A stretch of DNA of 45,081 nt from assembly GCF_004963255.1 (NCBI RefSeq), contig NZ_SUGA01000045.1, positions 1 to 45,081 on the forward strand. Reading direction: 5' to 3'. Positions 37,010-45,081 of the stretch are shown here, in pieces. The notes under the pieces are model-generated. The model was not told where the DNA came from, did no database searches, and worked only from the letters and a program-made list of their open reading frames with translations. Both the position numbers and the translations under genes were made by a program. Source of the DNA: Mesorhizobium sp. Lineage in GTDB: Bacteria; Pseudomonadota; Alphaproteobacteria; Rhizobiales; Rhizobiaceae. The first letter of the stretch is position 1; every line of letters begins with the position of its first letter.

Positions 37010-37523
37010 TTTACATGATTTGTGCCTGGCGGCACGAAGCCGAGCGGGGTCCGCGCAGATAACGGGCGATTTCTGGACGCGCTGCTGTGATGGCCGGCTC
37101 GGGTGGCCAGTGGCGCGACCTGCCCGAACGCCTTGGCGATTACCGCTCGGTGAAGCGGCGCTACTAACGCTGTGAAATGGAGGTTCTCGACGACTTGCCT
37201 GGGTGTTGGCGCGGGAATCCGACCTGGAATGGCTAATGATCGACTCGACCATAGTGCGGGCCCATCAACACGCGGCCGCGCTGATCAAAAGGGGGCGGAT
37301 GCCCAGGGGCCTTGCCCGGTTTCGCGGCGGACTGACCACCAATATCTATGTGGCAAACGAAGCGCTCGGAAGCCCGGTCTGCCTCATCGCGAGCCACGGA
37401 CAACGCCACGACATCGCCTTCGCTCACGATGTGATCGACGGCTTCCGTCGCGTCGGCACGCGATATGACAAGCGGCTCGCCAACTTCGTGGGCTCGCCGC
37501 TATCGCTAGTCTGGCTCAGATAG
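37010..37523 (+). pseudogene. IS5-family transposase remnant
   Basis: The plus strand shows a decayed IS5 transposase: an N-terminal piece with FLDALL and SGGQWRDLPERLGDYRSVKR near 37070-37165. Then, in another frame, LEWLMIDSTIVRAHQHAAAL and RFRGGLTTNIYVANEALGSP with GQRHDIAFAHDVIDGF to about 37450. The first catalytic aspartate (IDST) is there, but the frame breaks near 37090-37200 and the C-terminal catalytic part is missing. Confidence 0.75.
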
Positions 37524-37724
37524 TTTGACCGTCCGCTTGCGCCCACAGAACCCACGAGCCGCGAGCTGAAGGTACCGCACGCAATCATTTCGAACATCAG
37601 ACCTAAGATTTAATCGATTGGACTTGTATCGGTGAGCCGGACATGAATACATAAATCCGTCCTAAATCGCCTCTGCGCTGATGGTTTTCTGCGCTGCCGG
37701 GGTCTTCTGCGAGGATTTTGACCA

Positions 37725-38222
37725 TTGGCATATCGTGGGTTCCCAAAAAAATACGATCGCATCGACGCTCGCATCCTCGAGCTCGTTCAAAAGAACAACC
37801 GACTGACCTCTGACGCTATTGGCGAACAGGTCGGATTGTCCGCGACCGCGTGTCAGCGACGATTGAAGCGGCTACGAGCCGAGGGCATCATAGAGGCCGA
37901 TGTATCTATCGTGTCAGCGAAGGCGGTTGGAAGACCGATACAGATGCTTTTGCTGGTCACGCTTGAACGGGAGCGTGCAGATATCATTGACCGTTTCAAA
38001 AGAGACATCAAATCATCTTTAGAAATCGCCACCGGCTTTTACATTACCGGTGACGCGGATTTCCTGCTCTACATAACAGCCCGCAGCATGGAAGAATACG
38101 AGCAGTATACACGTCGGTTTTTTTACGAGAACCGCGACATCAAGAGCATCAAGACGATGGTCGTAGTGGACAGAGTCAAAGCGGGGTTTGCCATCCCGAT
38201 CGATGATCCCGAGGATGACTAA
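37725..38222 (+). CDS. Lrp/AsnC-family transcriptional regulator
   Basis: A 165-aa regulator. Residues about 10-60 form the AsnC-type winged helix (IDARILELVQKNNRLTSDAI, then LSATACQRRLKRLRAEGII). About 70-150 form the RAM ligand-sensing domain, with TGDADFLLYITARSMEEYEQ. These proteins bind amino acids and control amino-acid or amine uptake and catabolism. The start is a TTG at 37725 with GAGG about 10 nt upstream; no ATG is available before the helix-turn-helix. Its stop is 58 bp from the end of the convergent importer operon (38281-42185), which makes that operon the likeliest local target. Confidence 0.88.
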   Translation: MAYRGFPKKYDRIDARILELVQKNNRLTSDAIGEQVGLSATACQRRLKRLRAEGIIEADVSIVSAKAVGRPIQMLLLVTLERERADIIDRFKRDIKSSLEIATGFYITGDADFLLYITARSMEEYEQYTRRFFYENRDIKSIKTMVVVDRVKAGFAIPIDDPEDD

Positions 38223-38280
38223 CGTTCGAGAGATTCGAAGGCTGCTTCCCCACTCGGACCTTCCGGTCCGCGCTGCACGA

Positions 38281-39360
38281 TCAAGGGGAGCCTATGACAC
38301 GAATTTCATCCATTTTCAGCGTGACATTCAGTTTCTCGCCAAGCTTTGGATGGCCTCCAAACGGGAAGCGCTCTTCCATCATGAGCTGTTCTCCGTTGAT
38401 GTCGAGAATTATCCGGGTTGCACCACCGTAGTAGTGGGTTTCCACGACCCGCCCTTCCCTAGCGTGGCCGGCGGTACCGTCCGGCGAAAGGCGAATGTGT
38501 TCGGGGCGGATTACTGCGCTGCCCGGACCTGCCTTCCATTTGCCTGGCAGGCGAAGGCCTAGTTTGGAGACAAAGGTGCCCTCCGGGTCGACTGCTCCTT
38601 CCAGCATTGAGCACCAGCCGATGAACTTCGCGACGAACGGGCTTTCGGGCCTTTCATATATGTCGCCGGGTGTTCCGACCTGCTCGATCCTGCCACCATT
38701 CATGACGACAATACGATCCGACATGGTCAGCGCCTCCTCCTGATCATGGGTTACGAACAGGGTGGTGACCTCGACGCTGCGAATTACTGCGCGGAGCTCT
38801 TCACGCATCCGAACTCGGAGCTGCGCATCGAGGTTCGAGAACGGCTCGTCGAGAAGCAGCACGGCCGGGCGCATGGCCAAAGCGCGCGCGAGCGCGATGC
38901 GTTGTTGCTGTCCACCTGAAAGCTGGCTGGGTAGCCGTCCCGCGAGGTGTGGCAGTTCGACCAAATTTAGCATTTCGCTGACGCGCCGATCCCGATCGGC
39001 CCTGGTCCAATTTAGATTCTCAAGGCCGAACGCGATATTCTCCGCCACCGTCATATGAGGAAACAGCGCATAGCTTTGGAAAACCATCCCCGTATCGCGC
39101 CTATAGGGGGGCTGGTGGGTCATATCCTGGCCATTAATTTCAACGGTTCCGGACGTTGGCTCCACAAAACCGGCAACCATGCGAAGCGTCGTTGTTTTGC
39201 CGCAGCCGGAAGGTCCGAGAAGGCAGACCAGTTCGCCTCGTCCTACGCCCAGCGAAACATCCGCGACGGCAACCGCGTCACCATAGAGCTTGGAAACCGA
39301 CCGCAGTTCAACGACGTAGTCACCCGGATCTCGGACCGACGTTTCAAAATCTTTCGACAA
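38281..39360 (-). CDS. ABC importer ATP-binding protein (PotA type), second system
   Basis: A 359-aa ATPase with Walker A GPSGCGKTT at about residues 53-61, signature LSGGQQQRIALARAL and Walker B VLLLDEPFSNLD. A C-terminal TOBE-like region follows from about 275. It is the last gene of the second polyamine-type importer operon and starts 18 bp after the permease stop. It differs clearly in sequence from the ATPase at 12420-13517, so the two importers are not recent duplicates. Confidence 0.9.
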   Translation of the reverse strand: MSKDFETSVRDPGDYVVELRSVSKLYGDAVAVADVSLGVGRGELVCLLGPSGCGKTTTLRMVAGFVEPTSGTVEINGQDMTHQPPYRRDTGMVFQSYALFPHMTVAENIAFGLENLNWTRADRDRRVSEMLNLVELPHLAGRLPSQLSGGQQQRIALARALAMRPAVLLLDEPFSNLDAQLRVRMREELRAVIRSVEVTTLFVTHDQEEALTMSDRIVVMNGGRIEQVGTPGDIYERPESPFVAKFIGWCSMLEGAVDPEGTFVSKLGLRLPGKWKAGPGSAVIRPEHIRLSPDGTAGHAREGRVVETHYYGGATRIILDINGEQLMMEERFPFGGHPKLGEKLNVTLKMDEIRVIGSP

Positions 39361-39378
39361 GCTGGCACCTCTTTCTCG

Positions 39379-40197
39379 CTAGGATAGTGTTTCTGCCCCG
39401 ATCAGCCGCTCGATTGTCAGAATGACAGCGAGCGTTACAAAGATCATTATACTAGACACAGCTGCGACGAGTGGGTTGTAACTGTGATCCAAGTAAGTGA
39501 ACAGCTGAACTGGCAATGTCACGTTTCCGCCATATGTAAGGAATACGGAAACCGTTACATTGCCAAAAGAAGTCACAAAGGCAAATATTGCGGCAGACAG
39601 TAGGCCTGGCAAGATAAGCGGTAACGTAATACGCCTCACAACTCGCAATGGCGAAGCCCGGAGGTTCATTGCTGCTTCTTCAAGCACGCGGTTGTGTAGG
39701 GTAAGGCTGGCGAGAACCGTCCTTACAACATATGGAATCGCAAGTACCAGATGGCCGGCAAATAGTGGGAACATTGTCTGGATAAGATTCATCCACGCAA
39801 ATAGATACAACAGGCCGATGCCAAGTACGACGGCGGGAACGATTAACGGCGAAAAGGCAAGCGCCTGGAGCAGTCCCTTTCCCGGGAAGTCGAATCGGTT
39901 GATGGCGAATGCAGCGGCGAAGCCGATCACGAGTGCCGCGATAGCAACGATCACGGCGACGTAGGTACTGGTCCAAAGCGCGCTCATGAAAGGTTCGCTT
40001 TCGAACGCCTTCTGATACCATTGCATGGAAAATCCGGCAGGAGGGAAATCCATTGTTTCCCCGCTCGTAAATGACAAAACAACCACAAGTGCGGCCGGCA
40101 GGGCTAGCAAGGCATAGACCGCCACGCGAGTCACCGCACCTGCCACTATCAGAACGTAGTCGGTGAAATCATAACGCATGGCGTCCACCCCTGACAA
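39379..40197 (-). CDS. ABC importer permease (PotC type), second system
   Basis: A 272-aa inner-membrane permease with six predicted membrane segments. The typical SFTSGETMDFPPAGFSMQWY follows the first segment, and the EAA docking loop is LEEAAMNLRASPLRVVRRIT. The start overlaps the preceding permease by 29 bp (ATG at 40197) or 11 bp (ATG at 40179, MRYDF); I cannot decide between them. It pairs with the PotB-type permease. Confidence 0.88.
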   Translation of the reverse strand: MSGVDAMRYDFTDYVLIVAGAVTRVAVYALLALPAALVVVLSFTSGETMDFPPAGFSMQWYQKAFESEPFMSALWTSTYVAVIVAIAALVIGFAAAFAINRFDFPGKGLLQALAFSPLIVPAVVLGIGLLYLFAWMNLIQTMFPLFAGHLVLAIPYVVRTVLASLTLHNRVLEEAAMNLRASPLRVVRRITLPLILPGLLSAAIFAFVTSFGNVTVSVFLTYGGNVTLPVQLFTYLDHSYNPLVAAVSSIMIFVTLAVILTIERLIGAETLS

Positions 40198-41050
40198 AAC
40201 GCGACGCGGCTAAAGCATTAAACGCCGCGGTAAAGCCGAGACCGGCCACAAAAAGAATGAACGCCATAGCCGCGCCAGAAGGCCAATTGAATTCCGACAT
40301 GATGCGCTCATAGATGAGGCTCCCCAGCATGGGGACGCGGTTTCCGCCAATGAGACGGGGCGTGATAAACGCCGAAATCGACAGCACGAAAACGAGGTTG
40401 AAGCCAACAAGGATACCCGGGGTCGCCAGGGGAATAATGACCCTTCGGAAGGTGACAAGGCGGTTGGCACGCAGATTGGATGCTGCATGTTCCAGCACTG
40501 GATCGATCTGGGTAACGACACTCATGACTGAAAGAATCATGAAAGGAAGGAATTGCTGAACCAACACAAGGATCACAGCAGGGCGAGCGAATAGGAAAGT
40601 CTTCGGCGAAGAAATGATGCCTAGGTTCACAAGAACTGAATTGAGCAGCCCATTGCGGCCGAGCACGATCAACCAACCGAACACGATAACAACGAGGCTC
40701 AGCGTCAGCGGCATGATCACGATAATCGTGCGCCACCGCCGAGCCAGCGGAGGAAGACGGGCAAGCGAATAGCCCACTGGAAATCCAATCAACAGGCAAA
40801 TCAGACTGACGACAAGGCCGTCCACAAATGTGTCCCATAACACCGATGAATAATAGGTATCGGAGAAGAAGCGCAGGTAATGCCTGAGCGTGAACCCATG
40901 CCCATCGAGGAGATAGTCACCATCCAAAAAGCTGTACCGAAGAACCCCTATCGCAGGCACCATCAAAAACCCTACAAGAAGCAAGATCATGGGAGCCAGC
41001 AAAAGTGCTGCAGTGAGTATCGGCTTTTGCCGGAAAGGTGGTCTCATCAT
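40169..41050 (-). CDS. ABC importer permease (PotB type), second system
   Basis: A 293-aa inner-membrane permease. The start at 41050 (MMRPPFRQ) has AGAAGGA just upstream and puts the first membrane segment (LTAALLLAPMILLLVGFLMV) near the N-terminus; the longer frame adds 30 residues that cover the intercistronic hairpin. The EAA loop is LEHAASNLRANRLVTFRRVI. Unlike the first polyamine-type importer, the two permeases here are separate genes. Confidence 0.88.
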   Translation of the reverse strand: MMRPPFRQKPILTAALLLAPMILLLVGFLMVPAIGVLRYSFLDGDYLLDGHGFTLRHYLRFFSDTYYSSVLWDTFVDGLVVSLICLLIGFPVGYSLARLPPLARRWRTIIVIMPLTLSLVVIVFGWLIVLGRNGLLNSVLVNLGIISSPKTFLFARPAVILVLVQQFLPFMILSVMSVVTQIDPVLEHAASNLRANRLVTFRRVIIPLATPGILVGFNLVFVLSISAFITPRLIGGNRVPMLGSLIYERIMSEFNWPSGAAMAFILFVAGLGFTAAFNALAASRFVRGGRHAL

Positions 41051-41080
41051 GTTTCCTTCTGACGGTTTGAGCGAGTGCGA

Positions 41081-41118
41081 CAGCAAGGGTTGCGCCCAGT
41101 TGCGCACAACCCTTGCTG
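41081..41118 (-). other. Intercistronic hairpin between binding-protein and permease genes, second system
   Basis: A perfect 12-bp inverted repeat, CAGCAAGGGTTG at 41081-41092 and CAACCCTTGCTG at 41107-41118, with a 14-nt loop that can pair further (GCGC/GCGC). It lies 15 bp after the binding-protein stop and has no T-run on the minus strand. It probably favours binding-protein message over permease message. Confidence 0.7.
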
Positions 41119-41132
41119 CCAAAACAACCTGC

Positions 41133-42185
41133 TCAGCCACGAAGAATTTTGTTGATGCGCTCGATGCGGGCGCTGCGGTCGGCCATCCACTTCTGCCAAT
41201 CGACCTTCTTTTTCAGCGCGATCCGTTCAGGTGTGTTGAAGGTTAGATCCTTTGCGATTTCATCAGGTAGCTTTACGTCCGTAGTTACGCCGAGCCTCAG
41301 TGCCCGAGGCAGGCCAAGCATACCCTCATCGGAAAGCATCTGGTCAAGGAATGCGAATGCTGCCTCTGGATGCTTAGCATTCTTGACAACGTTCATGTAC
41401 GAGGTTGCCCCATAGATACCCTGCGGCGGATACACGCTTACGATAGGATGACCCTTCGTGCGCAACTCATGCCCTCGAGCATCTGATATTACACCGGCTG
41501 AAGCTTCTTTGGTTTCGAACATCTGGATCATCGCAACTGTACTTTGCGCCAGTGCGAGAATATTGGACTTAGCCTGCTCCAGTAACGAATACGCCGGCTC
41601 CATGTTGGAGATCGAACCACCGTTCTCCTCTGCCAACGCGAGCAGGTACAGGCTCCACGTATCGAAAGTTGCAGCGGGAAGTGCCACACGGCCCTCAAGG
41701 TCGGGCCTGGTCAGGTCGGTGTAAGTAGTTAGTGGCTGCTCGACGAGCTCCGAGTTATATATTGGAATATATGTGAATACGCTGTAGGGAACCCCATACT
41801 CGCCGTACTCGCGAAATCCGGGAAGGATGCGTTTGATGTTCGGGACCTCGGCTTCCGTTACTTCCTGGATCAAGTCGGCTTTTAGCGCCTCCACCATGTA
41901 TGCGCTGTCCGCCTGGTACACGTCGAACGGAGGGTTCTCCTTATTCGCGACGAGCTTGACTAAGTCGGCGGATTGTGTGCCGGCGGTAATCTGGACCTTC
42001 AGCCCCGTCCTCTCCTCAAGCGGCGCCGCGACATACTTCTGAATGGTTTCGTCGTATAGTCCACCCCATCCCCCGAAGCGGAGGGTGATACCCGCGAACT
42101 TTTTTTCTTGTGCATGGACATAAGGCGCAGCCAGCGTGCTCATGGTGGTCGCGGTGGCGAGTTTCAAAAAGGTGCGTCTCTTCAT
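41133..42185 (-). CDS. Periplasmic binding protein of a polyamine/opine-type ABC importer, second system (Tat-exported)
   Basis: A 350-aa solute-binding protein. The N-terminus MKRRTFLKLATATTMS is a compact Tat signal, with cleavage expected after PYVHA at about residue 25. The mature start, GITLRFGGWGGLYDETIQKY, fits the PotD/opine-binding group. A GGAGG lies upstream of the ATG. First gene of an operon binding protein, PotB, PotC, PotA. The ligand is unknown; the convergent Lrp-type regulator and the nearby N-methyl-amine dehydrogenase point to an amino-acid-like compound. Confidence 0.88.
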   Translation of the reverse strand: MKRRTFLKLATATTMSTLAAPYVHAQEKKFAGITLRFGGWGGLYDETIQKYVAAPLEERTGLKVQITAGTQSADLVKLVANKENPPFDVYQADSAYMVEALKADLIQEVTEAEVPNIKRILPGFREYGEYGVPYSVFTYIPIYNSELVEQPLTTYTDLTRPDLEGRVALPAATFDTWSLYLLALAEENGGSISNMEPAYSLLEQAKSNILALAQSTVAMIQMFETKEASAGVISDARGHELRTKGHPIVSVYPPQGIYGATSYMNVVKNAKHPEAAFAFLDQMLSDEGMLGLPRALRLGVTTDVKLPDEIAKDLTFNTPERIALKKKVDWQKWMADRSARIERINKILRG

Positions 42186-42316
42186 CTACCATTCCTCCCT
42201 TTTGGGTGTAACTGACTGAGGCGACAACAGCGCCGGCAGTCGAATCTGCTAGGTCAGGCAGGCATTTATTGTGACCACCAGCGCTCGCTGAATCATATCC
42301 ACTGAAGCCACCGACA

Positions 42317-42351
42317 ATTGTAATCGGTTCCTGATCCGGTTTTGATCAAAA
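42317..42351 (-). promoter_or_regulatory. Candidate promoter with a palindromic operator, second importer operon
   Basis: On the minus strand a TACAAT -10 candidate (42322-42317) is preceded, 17 bp upstream, by the right side of a perfect palindrome TTTTGATCAAAA (42351-42340) in place of a recognisable -35. A second small palindrome, ACAATTGT, overlaps the -10. This arrangement suggests a regulator bound over the -35. None of the five-copy module sequence is present. Confidence 0.4.
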
Positions 42352-42499
42352 GACAGCCTGCCGCAGCAGAAAGGCTGCGCTGCTAGGATGGTTGTTGAAG
42401 GTTTCCATTGGCGCTGCGGTGGGCGTTTTTCGCACCGCCGGGATCGGGTGATCTCGATCGACCGTTCCGATCGGGGCTGCCCGTCTATTGAACTGCAGC

Positions 42500-42900
42500 T
42501 GAAGCCAGAGCGGAAGCGATCAAGGCTTGCAGTTCAGACGTAAAGGAAGCGATCATCAACGACCAGCGCGAGGACGGGACACCTGTGAACCTCAACCGAG
42601 ACGAAGTATTCGGGCATGATATCATCGGAGATGAAGCGGCTACGCCCTGGCTGAAGAAGAACCCTTGCGAAATGTCGATGGTGCTCGCGAACGCCAGCGA
42701 TACGACGGGACCGGACACCAGGGATCGTCATCAGAAGCCGGCACCTCATCATTGCGAGCATGTCCAGAACCGTCTTGTGCAACGGAGGCGAATACCTCGC
42801 ACAGTTTACGCCTCGCGTCAGCAGCGACTTGATGACCTCCTGGAGATCGATCAGCCATGCTGTCGGCCAGCTAGCGGATACGCTCCTCGAATTTGACAAC
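42500..42900 (-). pseudogene. IS110-family transposase remnant (C-terminal part)
   Basis: The minus strand has CRLLMTIPGV near 42710-42740, then, one frame over, GPVVSLAFASTIDI near 42675-42716, the transposase_20 signature of IS110. Weaker matches to a SKGVAA-type stretch follow. Upstream pieces (PPLHKTVLDMLAMMR) fit the preceding helix. The frame is broken several times. It separates the second importer operon from the ATP-grasp gene. Confidence 0.6.
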
Positions 42901-43482
42901 GTTTCCGTCCCTCAGCCCAAAATTGCGCAACAGTTCGTGAATGTCGTTATTCAATGGCGATCGCCTTTCGTGGCAGCAGCTTGCGCGTCGTCAGCAGGGC
43001 TCGCCGATTCGGGCTCGTCAGCGTTTAGACATGCACAGGACGATACAGATTGAGGTGGTGCCGACAATACAGATTGGTGGCTGAGATAACGACAGGAGGC
43101 TGACGACTAGGCCGACGCTTCGCTGCCTCTCTCCCGGACGATGACGCACGCCTCAGGGCCGATATGGGGCGCTACTCCTTCATCGTGCAGACTTGCACTG
43201 TTTACTTCCTGCCGGTCTCCCGGCGCACTCAAATCCACACTCTTACAGGTCGAAATGGCGCCTTGAACATCGCAAGCCTCCGAAATTGGTCCTTGGGCTT
43301 CGTGCGACACGCTGGAAACCGACACGTGCCAACAGATCCTTCAACTAAATTTGCAGAACCTTTGCGACCGCAGATAGCTGACTATGGTACTTCGCCGCAA
43401 AGTCTGAGGGGTAGGCACGGATAAAAAGCTGATGCCTATTCCCGGTCAGACCGCCGCACCCATGCAACGGAGGTTAACCCCA
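42901..43482. other. Intergenic region upstream of the ATP-grasp gene
   Basis: No gene, RNA or IS motif that I can support apart from the IS110 edge on the left. The promoter of the ATP-grasp gene should lie at its right end, but no clear -35/-10 pair stands out and the five-copy module is absent. Confidence 0.4.
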
Positions 43483-44769
43483 ATGACACGAAGAGCGCTC
43501 ATCCTGGTTGAAGGCCATAGGGGTAACGGTCCGCGATACGTCCAAGCGGCCCAGCGTCTTGGTCTTCATCCGATTACCCTATCGACTGATCCAGCTCAGT
43601 ACGAATACCTTGCCGCCGAAATGCTTGAGGCAATTCGGGTCGATACAGACAATCTCGATGCGCTTATCCGCGAATGTTCCCGCATAGGTGCGACCTATGA
43701 CATTGCTGGAATTACGGGCTTTGCGCTCCTCGACGAGTCGATCTATGCGACAGTTGGCAAGCTCTGCCGTCATTTCGATCTACCGGGACCGAACCCCGCA
43801 TCAATTGAACGGTGCTGTGACAAATTCGCTCAACGTCAGTTCCTCGCGGATGCCGGCGTTCCAATACCTGCTTATCGCTTGGCAGCGGATGCGAGGGACG
43901 TAGAACGCGCTGCCGCGGAAATCGGCCTGCCGGTGGTTCTTAAGCCAGCCGTTGGCAGCGGAAGCGTCGGCGTCCGATTGTGCCGCAATGCCGATGAGTT
44001 AGCAGAACATACGACCTATTTATTGGGCGGGAAGCACACATGGCGGTCTTCGCCGAGAATACTGATCGAAGAATTCGCACAAGGCCCCCATTATTACGTT
44101 CCTATAATGGGAAATGAGCTCATTGGGATTGAGGCCTCGGACTGCCCTCCACCGCATTTCGTCTTCCATCGGGGCATCTTCCCGGCTCTGCTGACTCATG
44201 ATGAGCATAAGCGTATCGCCAAAATTTCGCTGAGCTGTTTGCGAGCTCTCGGCCTTGGCTGGGGGCCAACGAACATTGAATTCCGATGGACGAAGCGTGG
44301 ACCAGTCGTCATTGAGGTCAATCCGCGCCTTGGTGCCGGTGCTCCAACGGTTCAGCTGGCTTACGGTGTCGATCTCGTCACTGAGCACATCAAGCTTGTC
44401 ATCGGCGAGGAATGGAATTTGCGCAGAAGGCATTCACACACTGTAGCCTGGCGGTCCTTACTTCCTGATCGCGATGGCATCCTCGATTGGATCACTGGCG
44501 ACAGTCGGGCCGCTGCTATACCAGGTGTCGCCGAGGTCAAATTGTATGTCAAACCGAAGACCTCAATCGTGAGGAAAGGCGACTACCGAGACTGTATTGG
44601 ACATATCAAGGCCGTCTCAACAAGCCCGGCTCGGAGCGAGGCGATACTTCAGCGTGCCGTCGACTCGATCAGTTGGTCGATCACACCATTTCCGACGTCT
44701 GGCGGAGAGAAACAATCTGCGGCCCTTCAACTTCCTGCACCGACGCAGGTGGCGCCAGGTAAGAGGTGA
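43483..44769 (+). CDS. ATP-grasp carboxylate-amine ligase
   Basis: A 428-aa cytoplasmic ligase that should activate a carboxylate as acyl phosphate and join it to an amine or amino acid. ATP-grasp marks: K154 in VVLKPAVGSGSVGVRL, the second ATP-lysine/glutamate region RILIEEFAQGPHYYV at about 192-206, and the magnesium-binding VIEVNPRLGAGAPT with E278 and N280. The N-terminal domain (about 1-110) and the overall plan resemble amino-acid ligases such as BacD- or carnosine-synthase-like enzymes. A longer frame starts at 43432, but the ATG at 43483 has a strong GGAGG 9 nt upstream. No partner gene is present, so the product is unknown; it could be a dipeptide or amide. Confidence 0.8.
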   Translation: MTRRALILVEGHRGNGPRYVQAAQRLGLHPITLSTDPAQYEYLAAEMLEAIRVDTDNLDALIRECSRIGATYDIAGITGFALLDESIYATVGKLCRHFDLPGPNPASIERCCDKFAQRQFLADAGVPIPAYRLAADARDVERAAAEIGLPVVLKPAVGSGSVGVRLCRNADELAEHTTYLLGGKHTWRSSPRILIEEFAQGPHYYVPIMGNELIGIEASDCPPPHFVFHRGIFPALLTHDEHKRIAKISLSCLRALGLGWGPTNIEFRWTKRGPVVIEVNPRLGAGAPTVQLAYGVDLVTEHIKLVIGEEWNLRRRHSHTVAWRSLLPDRDGILDWITGDSRAAAIPGVAEVKLYVKPKTSIVRKGDYRDCIGHIKAVSTSPARSEAILQRAVDSISWSITPFPTSGGEKQSAALQLPAPTQVAPGKR

Positions 44770-45081
44770 TCGTCGCCTTCCAGGGGCACGATTCGGGCAG
44801 TGGGCGACTCGCGTTATGACAGAGACAACCTGAAAGCGTCGCCGATAATGGGTCGGCGCTGCGACCTCGACTCGGCAAGGGCACATCGGCGTCAGTATCA
44901 GAGGCTAGCTATGTCCCTTCAAGCATGTAGCGAACTGCGGCGGCGTGATACCTACAGGTAAGCGGTGTTTCGGGACCATCTTTCGGGAGTGATGTCGATC
45001 TGTGAGGTTGCCGGTTCTGCATTGGAATCGGAGATCGGCTTGTGTCTGGACTTGACCTTACGCTTGACCCGGAGCGGCAGC
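44770..45081. other. Right-end region, no gene recognised
   Basis: About 310 bp after the ATP-grasp gene. A plus-strand frame opens at an ATG at 44993 with GGGAG shortly before it and stays open for 30 codons to the window edge (MSICEVAGSALESEIG), so a gene could begin here. I do not recognise it, and the spacing to GGGAG is short. Confidence 0.3.

Noticed and set aside
1..45081. tRNA or tmRNA genes, CRISPR arrays, attachment sites
   Set aside because: I looked for T-arm-like GGTTCRANYCC contexts and regular direct repeats and saw none I could support; a tRNAscan or CRISPR search would settle this.

Overview
The window looks like accessory DNA from a rhizobial alphaproteobacterium, most probably Mesorhizobium or a close relative, on a symbiosis island or large plasmid. 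This is an inference from three things: the GC-rich coding style, the protein flavour (ETF, dimethylglycine-dehydrogenase-like enzymes, many amine/peptide ABC importers), and at least eleven broken insertion-sequence remnants of eight families lying between intact catabolic operons. I saw no rRNA, tRNA, CRISPR array, canonical nod box or replication gene.

Layout. 1-3000: an amber-interrupted small conserved protein, then IS3, IS110 and IS21 wreckage. 3127-5552 (minus): an APH-fold small-molecule kinase and a class-III PLP enzyme of the phospho-lyase (AGXT2L) type. 6070-6725: ISNCY and IS256 fragments. 6875-8908 (minus): a nucleoside hydrolase and an aspartoacylase/DoeB-like metallo-deacylase. 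9030-10500: ISL3 and IS1182 remnants. 10620-14868 (minus): a polyamine/opine-type ABC importer (binding protein, ATPase, fused double permease). 15767-17707 (minus): a creatinase-fold M24 hydrolase followed by a broken phytanoyl-CoA-dioxygenase-like gene. 18330-19230: IS3 and IS110 fragments. 19246-28069 (minus): a tightly coupled peptide-type ABC importer operon ending in an amidase and a CocE-type hydrolase. 28498-30256 (minus): etfB-etfA. 30832-32976 (plus): an M20 amidohydrolase and a folD gene with a 3' deletion. 33175-36593 (minus): a dimethylglycine/sarcosine-dehydrogenase-like flavoprotein and purU. 37010-37523: IS5 remnant. 37725-38222 (plus): an Lrp/AsnC regulator. 38281-42185 (minus): a second polyamine-type ABC importer. 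42500-42900: IS110 remnant. 43483-44769 (plus): an ATP-grasp ligase.

How the parts fit. Two themes recur: uptake of small nitrogenous compounds, and their hydrolysis, deamination or demethylation. ETF, the demethylating dehydrogenase, FolD and PurU make a plausible one-carbon route: N-methyl oxidation gives methylene-THF and electrons for ETF, and the folate product is released as formate.

The most striking observation is a 44-bp promoter module found five times, always in gene orientation upstream of a different catabolic operon (5620-5663, 14977-15020, 17832-17875, 28116-28159, 30719-30762). It has a CATCTCG block, usually completing an ATC-N9-GAT dyad, then exactly 22 bp to AAACTGAAT, then a -35-like element. 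This is the geometry of a LysR-type activator site centred near -65. It resembles a nod box in layout but differs in sequence and spacing. It suggests that kinase/phospho-lyase, importer, M24 hydrolase, peptide importer/amidase and M20 amidohydrolase form one regulon under a LysR-family regulator encoded outside the window.
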